Positions 30,504 through 34,505 of a stretch of 34,505 bases of DNA are shown here, one piece after another. The notes below the pieces were generated by a model. The model made no database searches, had not been told where the DNA came from, and worked only from the letters and a program-made list of their open reading frames with translations. Source of the DNA: a virus; the IMG/VR virus record IMGVR_UViG_3300047362_001095, positions 1-34,505 of that record; one strand, written 5' to 3'. Numbering within the stretch: position 1 is the stretch's first letter; every line of letters starts with the position of its first letter. A program made the translations under genes and the position numbers.

Positions 30504-31298
30504 ATGATTGATTTTAGCTCTTATGCCCTACCCTCAATATCTCCAACGTTGATTAGTAGTATAGACGAGTTAGCGTATTATGGACAGGACAACAAAAAGA
30601 ATACTCTTGTTTATCAAGATCAAGACATATCTCGTTACAGACTAAAAGAAGGCATTTATGAGTATGAGTATGACTTTAATCAGTATGGATTCAGAGACAA
30701 ATGGAATATAGACACAGACAAATCTAATATTGCTTTTTTTGGGTGTAGTTTTACATTTGGAGAATATGTTGATTCAGTAAATATTTTCTCAGCACAGGTC
30801 GCCAGAGCAACATCGTATAATGGTTTTAACTTCGGATTGCCTGGTATAGGAATAGAGCGCATTGCATACATATTTTCGGCTGTAAACCGTGTAATTGATT
30901 TAAAATATGCAGTAGTGACTTTACCAGACTGGAATCGTATGTTGTACTTAAACAACGACAAGCACGGTATTAGGTACTTGGATTTAATACACAGTAGCGG
31001 GCATAATGGCGAGATTGACCGAGTTAAAAAATCCATCTACACATTCGGTGATGATTATTTTATACACCAAGCTATCAGGAATATAAATTGGATGATTGAT
31101 ATTGCAGCAAGGCATTCGGTAAAACTATTATTAAGTAGCTGGTCACCGGTAACTAATGCTTTAATTGAGGATGTATTCTCTGATCATGCAATTGGTATAT
31201 TCCAGACTTTAGATTATGCATTGGATCAGATGCATCCAGGAACAAAATCACATACAATATACACTAAGCAAATTATTCAAAATTTATCCATAAAATAA
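30504..31298 (+). CDS. SGNH/GDSL hydrolase-like protein
   Basis: A 264-residue alpha/beta protein with IAFFGCSFTFG (Ser82 at the nucleophile position of block I), FGLPGIG (110-116, block II) and DQMHPGTKSH (D241 and H244, block V). Such hydrolases remove acyl groups from glycans or lipids. No signal peptide is visible, so it acts inside the cell or on the particle. It follows clpS by two bases. Activity is inferred; the block III Asn is not obvious. Confidence 0.7.
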   Translation: MIDFSSYALPSISPTLISSIDELAYYGQDNKKNTLVYQDQDISRYRLKEGIYEYEYDFNQYGFRDKWNIDTDKSNIAFFGCSFTFGEYVDSVNIFSAQVARATSYNGFNFGLPGIGIERIAYIFSAVNRVIDLKYAVVTLPDWNRMLYLNNDKHGIRYLDLIHSSGHNGEIDRVKKSIYTFGDDYFIHQAIRNINWMIDIAARHSVKLLLSSWSPVTNALIEDVFSDHAIGIFQTLDYALDQMHPGTKSHTIYTKQIIQNLSIK

Positions 31299-31320
31299 AT
31301 GCCGAGTAATCGGCATTTAT
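31295..31320. terminator. Bidirectional terminator between convergent genes
   Basis: Perfect 11-pair stem ATAAATGCCGA/TCGGCATTTAT with GTAA loop, serving the SGNH-like gene (+) and the endolysin gene (-). Confidence 0.88.
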
Positions 31321-31342
31321 GTGTTTATATTTTATTTTTTTA

Positions 31343-32218
31343 TTAGTCAGCGAGCAGTTTAGCAAATGTTGCAGGTCCTGCAACACCGTCGGATGTAAGT
31401 CCGTTTGATGCTTGCCATGCTTTAAGTGCACGTTCAGTACCAGGACCAAAGTCGCCGTCTGCACCAATACCTAATGCTTCTTGCATTATTTTAACACCAT
31501 CGCCCTTGGAACCTTTGCGTAGTACACCGATATCATCTAAAATTTCTGAAATATCATCGTCGTCTGCTGCTAAATCCTCTGCGTCCATGCCTAATACTTG
31601 CATAGCATGCATATAACGTTTCTTACGATCGTCGAGACCAATTGATCCTCCGTTGATTTTCTTAGTCATGCGTTTTACATCGTCACCGTCTGCGATTAAG
31701 TTTAGATTGTTTGCGTCCCAAAACCAACATGCTGATTCAATAGCACCGGCTGGTGTTGCTACATAACTTGCTGCTTCCTCGGCTGTCATGTCTACAGTAG
31801 CGCCAAACCGTGTATAGTTTTCACGTCCTGTTAATTGCTTTAGTCCACGTCCGCGGAATCTCCAACCATCGCCTTCTTGTACGTTGCCCATTTTGTACTT
31901 ACGATACTCGTCCATGTATACATAGTTTGCAATCATCTCAGGTTGGCGATGGTATTCCTCTGCATCACGTTTTGGAGCTGGACCAAAGTAACGTCCAAAT
32001 ACAGCACGTAATGCTTTTGACGAATAGTTTAGGTTTTCTTCTAGGCGTTTAAATCCAGCTGATTCGTGTGCACATTGGCTTAGGAAGTGTGCTACTCTGC
32101 GTTCAGTTGTAATGCCGTATTTTGGTAATAGTTCGCATAAAGCATCAAACCAATCATCAGCATCTGCTGAAATTATTTCTGCCAAATGTTCTTTCGTAAA
32201 ATCGAATTCAAAACTCAT
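31343..32218 (-). CDS. GH19-type endolysin with C-terminal peptidoglycan-binding domain
   Basis: Muralytic enzyme for lysis. The 291 residues start with a GH19 chitinase/lysozyme domain: SQCAHESAGFKRLEENL with the probable catalytic E52 (and E60 nearby), FRGRGLKQLTGRENY (121-135), and ACWFWD. Residues about 222-289 are a peptidoglycan-binding type 1 domain (RKGSKGDGVKIMQEALG, GDFGPGTERALKAWQ). The start at 32218 has AAAGGAT; an upstream in-frame start would add 35 unrelated residues. No signal peptide, so a holin is needed for release. A late promoter motif lies on the same strand. Confidence 0.92.
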   Translation of the reverse strand: MSFEFDFTKEHLAEIISADADDWFDALCELLPKYGITTERRVAHFLSQCAHESAGFKRLEENLNYSSKALRAVFGRYFGPAPKRDAEEYHRQPEMIANYVYMDEYRKYKMGNVQEGDGWRFRGRGLKQLTGRENYTRFGATVDMTAEEAASYVATPAGAIESACWFWDANNLNLIADGDDVKRMTKKINGGSIGLDDRKKRYMHAMQVLGMDAEDLAADDDDISEILDDIGVLRKGSKGDGVKIMQEALGIGADGDFGPGTERALKAWQASNGLTSDGVAGPATFAKLLAD

Positions 32219-32244
32219 TGGGATATATCCTTTGTTGATAAAGA

Positions 32245-32252
32245 TATTTATT
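32245..32252 (-). promoter_or_regulatory. Late promoter motif AATAAATA (minus strand)
   Basis: Predicted start near 32239 leaves a leader of about 21 bases with AAAGGAT before the endolysin ATG. Confidence 0.6.
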
Positions 32253-32261
32253 TTAAAAAGG

Positions 32262-32290
32262 TTGACCGAAACACAAAAGTAAAGTATAGT
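32262..32290 (+). promoter_or_regulatory. Host-type promoter, leaderless
   Basis: GGTTGACC (32260-32267), 17-base spacer, TATAGT (32285-32290). The ATG at 32297 lies six bases after the -10, at the predicted start. Confidence 0.75.
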
Positions 32291-32296
32291 AACAGT

Positions 32297-32665
32297 ATGA
32301 AAGTAATTTTTGGAAAACAGCAAGCCAATGAGATTGGCGATAGAATGACAGTTTTAGAACTGGATACATTCTTTGAACCCGGGCTATCTGAGCCTATTGT
32401 TGCATATGCAGTACTTGACAATACTACAATTCCGTTGCAAGAAATTCCTGTGTTGGAAAATTTTGTCGAGCTGCACAATAATATGATGTCCGAATATCGC
32501 AAACGCAATTGGAATTACTGCGAGCAAGCTATTGAACATCTTCGAGGAAAATGGAAAGGAGAACTAGATAGTTTCTATCAAAGCTTCTCTGATCGTTTAG
32601 ATGAACTCAAAGATGCCAGTTTGTCCAAGGACTGGACTGGCATTATTATAAATACACATGCTTAA
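32297..32665 (+). CDS. Unknown conserved-looking phage protein (122 residues)
   Basis: Soluble protein starting MKVIFGKQQANEIGDRMTVLE, a pattern seen in hypothetical proteins of T4-like marine phages. Beta-rich first half, helical second half (LHNNMMSEYRKRNWNYCEQAIEHL). The ATG at 32297 is chosen because the promoter -10 ends just six bases before it, which excludes the longer upstream reading. A TATAAATA sequence at 32647-32654 lies in its last codons. Confidence 0.75.
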   Translation: MKVIFGKQQANEIGDRMTVLELDTFFEPGLSEPIVAYAVLDNTTIPLQEIPVLENFVELHNNMMSEYRKRNWNYCEQAIEHLRGKWKGELDSFYQSFSDRLDELKDASLSKDWTGIIINTHA

Positions 32666-32885
32666 TTCAGCAATTAAATAAAAAAGTACATTAGAACCAG
32701 CAATAATAACAAAGTTGGACGAAAAAGATATATTAAAGATGTAATGAATTTTTTGATTAAAGTACACATTGTTTACCGTGGTGTATTATTTTAATTTATT
32801 TTTAGTGAGCACTGTGTCACTGCAATGCATATACAGAGGCGCAAACGGTTACTTTGATATAAACAAACTTGTAGGATTGATAAAA

Positions 32886-33089
32886 ATGCTAGAATCAATT
32901 TTGTATGACGAAATAACATATTGGTTATTGGGTACAGCTATTGTATTTACAATGCTTGGGCGTCAACTAGCTGTTAAAGATAGTGTAACAAATATTGTCC
33001 AAAATACTATTGACAGCTTAATTGCTCAAGGTTACATTAAGACCAAAGGCGAAGGCGACAATGTTGAGATTCTAAAACATTGGGAATAA
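32886..33089 (+). CDS. Small membrane protein (67 residues), unknown
   Basis: One hydrophobic helix (ITYWLLGTAIVFTMLG, 10-25) followed by a soluble, helical end (DSVTNIVQNTIDSLIAQGYIKTKG, then EILKHWE). This plan recurs in small proteins of marine myophages. The ATG at 32886 has AGGA upstream; the frame stays open to 32769 and a GTG at 32805 is an alternative start. The 220 bases before it (32666-32885) hold no other gene I can support. Confidence 0.65.
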   Translation: MLESILYDEITYWLLGTAIVFTMLGRQLAVKDSVTNIVQNTIDSLIAQGYIKTKGEGDNVEILKHWE

Positions 33090-33094
33090 AAACT

Positions 33095-33109
33095 TACAGA
33101 TATACTGTA
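33095..33109. promoter_or_regulatory. Dyad overlapping a possible metK -10 element
   Basis: TACAG-ATATA-CTGTA inverted repeat; TATACT at 33101-33106 could be a -10 with a weak TTGGGA -35 (15-base spacer). Operator-like position before metK. Confidence 0.35.
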
Positions 33110-33125
33110 GAAAGAATTAATCATA

Positions 33126-34205
33126 ATGAATAACTATATTTTTACTAGCGAAAGTGTTAGTGAAGGGCATCCGGATAAGGTTGCAGACCAAATCTCGGAC
33201 GCACTCGTTGATGCAGGGTTAAAAGCAGGCGACGAAACAACTCGTGTTGCTATTGAAACACTTGTAACTACCAATCACGTAACATTAGCAGGCGAAGTAA
33301 AAAACTTTAATGTGAGCAAAGACGAAGTCAAAGACATTGTTTGTAATACTGTTAAACGTATCGGATATGAGCAAGATGGGTTCCATTGGGATAATCTAAA
33401 CATCTACAATGAAATCCATAGCCAGAGTACCGACATTGCCTTGGGCACTGATGATTTTGGTGCAGGCGATCAAGGTATTATGTTTGGTTATGCGTGTAAC
33501 GACAACGATGCATACATGCCAGCACCAATTTACTACAGCCACGAAATACTTAAAGAACTTAAAAGTCAAAGACAGCATGTATTAGGTCCTGATGCAAAGT
33601 CACAGGTTAGTGTAGAGTATGCAGGCAGAAAAGTTAAGCGCATCGACCAAGTTGTTATTAGTACACAGCACAGCGAAGGACAAGTAGAGCAAGCAAGAAA
33701 TATTAGTAAACTTGCTGCAATGAATGTATTGGGAGATTTAATTGATGACCGCACGAAATGGCATCTTAACCCTACTGGTAACTTTGTTATTGGTGGTCCC
33801 GACGGTGATGCAGGTGTTACTGGACGCAAAATCATCGTGGATACTTACGGTGGTTTTGCTCCTCACGGCGGCGGGGCTTTTAGCGGAAAAGATCCTACAA
33901 AAGTAGATCGCAGTGCAGCCTACATAGCAAGATGGCTAGCTAAAAATGTAGTAGCAGCAGGAATGTCCAATTGGTGCCAGATTCAGCTAAGTTATGCTAT
34001 TGGTGTAAAAGAACCTACCAGCATTTATGTATACAGTGACGGCGATAGCATTTCCATCCAAGGCTTTATTAAAAAGCATATTGACTTAACGCCAAAGGGT
34101 ATTATTGATCGATTTGGTATGTTTAACTTCTATGAGTATAGTAATAACTGTGTATACGGACACTTTGGTAACAAGGATGTTCCGTGGGAGAAAATTGGCT
34201 GGTAG
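33126..34205 (+). CDS. metK: S-adenosylmethionine synthetase
   Basis: Makes SAM from methionine and ATP. The 359 residues follow bacterial MetK closely: FTSESVSEGHPDKVADQISD with the catalytic His, GAGDQGIMFGYA, PDAKSQVSVEY, VIGGPDGDAGVTGRKIIVDT, GGGAFSGKDPTKVDRSAAY and YGHFG-PWE near the end. It is about 25 residues shorter than E. coli MetK (384), by a loop and tail loss, but no active-site motif is missing. The start lacks a clear Shine-Dalgarno. With four radical SAM enzymes in this window, a phage SAM supply is the likely purpose, inferred. Confidence 0.96.
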   Translation: MNNYIFTSESVSEGHPDKVADQISDALVDAGLKAGDETTRVAIETLVTTNHVTLAGEVKNFNVSKDEVKDIVCNTVKRIGYEQDGFHWDNLNIYNEIHSQSTDIALGTDDFGAGDQGIMFGYACNDNDAYMPAPIYYSHEILKELKSQRQHVLGPDAKSQVSVEYAGRKVKRIDQVVISTQHSEGQVEQARNISKLAAMNVLGDLIDDRTKWHLNPTGNFVIGGPDGDAGVTGRKIIVDTYGGFAPHGGGAFSGKDPTKVDRSAAYIARWLAKNVVAAGMSNWCQIQLSYAIGVKEPTSIYVYSDGDSISIQGFIKKHIDLTPKGIIDRFGMFNFYEYSNNCVYGHFGNKDVPWEKIGW

Positions 34206-34208
34206 TGG

Positions 34209-34237
34209 TTGACAGCATAGATAATGTATCGTATAGT
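34209..34237 (+). promoter_or_regulatory. Host-type promoter
   Basis: GGTTGACA (34207-34214), 17-base spacer, TATAGT (34232-34237). Leader contains AAGGAG before the GTG at 34270. Confidence 0.8.
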
Positions 34238-34269
34238 ATATACAACAACGGATACTAAGGAGAACAGCC

Positions 34270-34505
34270 GTGAAAAATATCTTAACTACTGTAGCAGCCA
34301 TTGCACTGGCAACACCTGTTTTTGCAAACGAAGCCGCAAGCAATGTTCGTGTGTTTGATCACACAAAAACTGTTACAGCAACCGTACCAGTTACTACAAC
34401 CGAGTGTTATGATGTAGAAGTTCCAATATATGGACGCACACAAGGCAACGGTGCATCAGGCGGTGATGTACTAGGTGGAATGATACTTGGAGGCCTGCTT
34501 GGCAA
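34270..34505 (+). CDS. Exported glycine-zipper protein (17-kDa-antigen-like), 3' truncated
   Basis: GTG start with AAGGAG. Signal peptide of 19 residues ends PVFA. A Thr/Val-rich region (TVTATVPVTTTECYDVEVP) is followed by SGGDVLGGMILGGLLG, the start of a glycine-zipper membrane segment as in rickettsial 17-kDa antigens and other outer-envelope proteins. There is no lipobox. The window ends within the gene. Surface or periplasmic role likely, function unknown. Confidence 0.8.
   Translation, partial: MKNILTTVAAIALATPVFANEAASNVRVFDHTKTVTATVPVTTTECYDVEVPIYGRTQGNGASGGDVLGGMILGGLLG

Noticed and set aside
32647-32654. TATAAATA as a late promoter for the gene at 32886
   Set aside because: It lies in the last codons of the preceding gene, 230 bases before the next start, so a chance match is as likely.
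32769-32885. Longer N-terminus for the small membrane protein (TTG at 32769 or GTG at 32805)
   Set aside because: Neither has a ribosome binding site, whereas the ATG at 32886 has AGGA at a fair distance; the GTG is kept only as an alternative.

Overview
The window looks like part of a large T4-like (straboviral/myoviral) phage genome that infects a marine alphaproteobacterium. Phage identity rests on a gp41/DnaB-type replicative helicase, a beta-helix tail spike, a GH19 endolysin, a MazG-like hydrolase, an NrdA-NrdB-glutaredoxin block, small structural-looking genes, and repeated copies of the T4/cyanophage late promoter motif NATAAATA. The alphaproteobacterial host is inferred from a circularly permuted (two-piece) tmRNA gene of the type found in that class, from alphaproteobacterial-looking cargo (pseudoazurin, SbmA/BacA, a 17-kDa-antigen-like glycine-zipper protein) and from the AT-rich composition. 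SAR11/SAR116/roseobacter-type hosts are all possible; the sequence alone does not choose between them.

Layout. 1-1106: end of the helicase gene. 1106-2181: a 25-codon ORF and a first radical SAM enzyme. 2220-9351: mostly late, structural-type genes behind NATAAATA motifs (small virion-like proteins, an XhlA-like coiled-coil membrane protein, a Cys-rich acidic head-type protein, a PD-(D/E)XK nuclease, the tail spike). 9388-11352: MazG-like protein, a subtilisin-like lipoprotein, an unknown. 11392-15627: ribonucleotide reductase block followed by small coupled ORFs. 15652-21237: a divergent 2OG-Fe(II) oxygenase, three overlapping N-terminal-twitch radical SAM enzymes, two small genes and an SbmA/BacA peptide transporter. 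21505-21815: tmRNA. 21891-25133: many small, probably early genes, including an exported pseudoazurin. 25181-28128: a giant coiled-coil membrane protein, an unknown and ribosomal protein bS21. 28249-30501: outer-membrane-type barrel, membrane protein, candidate small RNA, Hsp20 behind a possible RNA thermometer, ClpS. 30504-32665: SGNH-like protein, endolysin (minus strand), unknown. 32886-34505: small membrane protein, S-adenosylmethionine synthetase (MetK) and the start of an exported glycine-zipper protein.

How the parts may work together. One set of genes acts on translation and proteostasis: tmRNA, bS21, Hsp20 and ClpS. A second set turns on SAM chemistry: four radical SAM enzymes plus a phage MetK that could supply their co-substrate. 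The radical SAM trio lies directly upstream of a peptide transporter with tiny ORFs between them, a layout reminiscent of ribosomal-peptide modification loci, though no precursor is proven. A third set acts in the envelope: pseudoazurin, a subtilase lipoprotein, an outer-membrane barrel, a glycine-zipper protein and SbmA.

Regulation is unusually legible. Host-type promoters (often GGTTGACA plus a TANNNT -10, several with a TGN extension) precede probable early genes. NATAAATA late promoters precede structural genes. At four genes the predicted transcription start falls on or within about two bases of the start codon, implying leaderless mRNAs.
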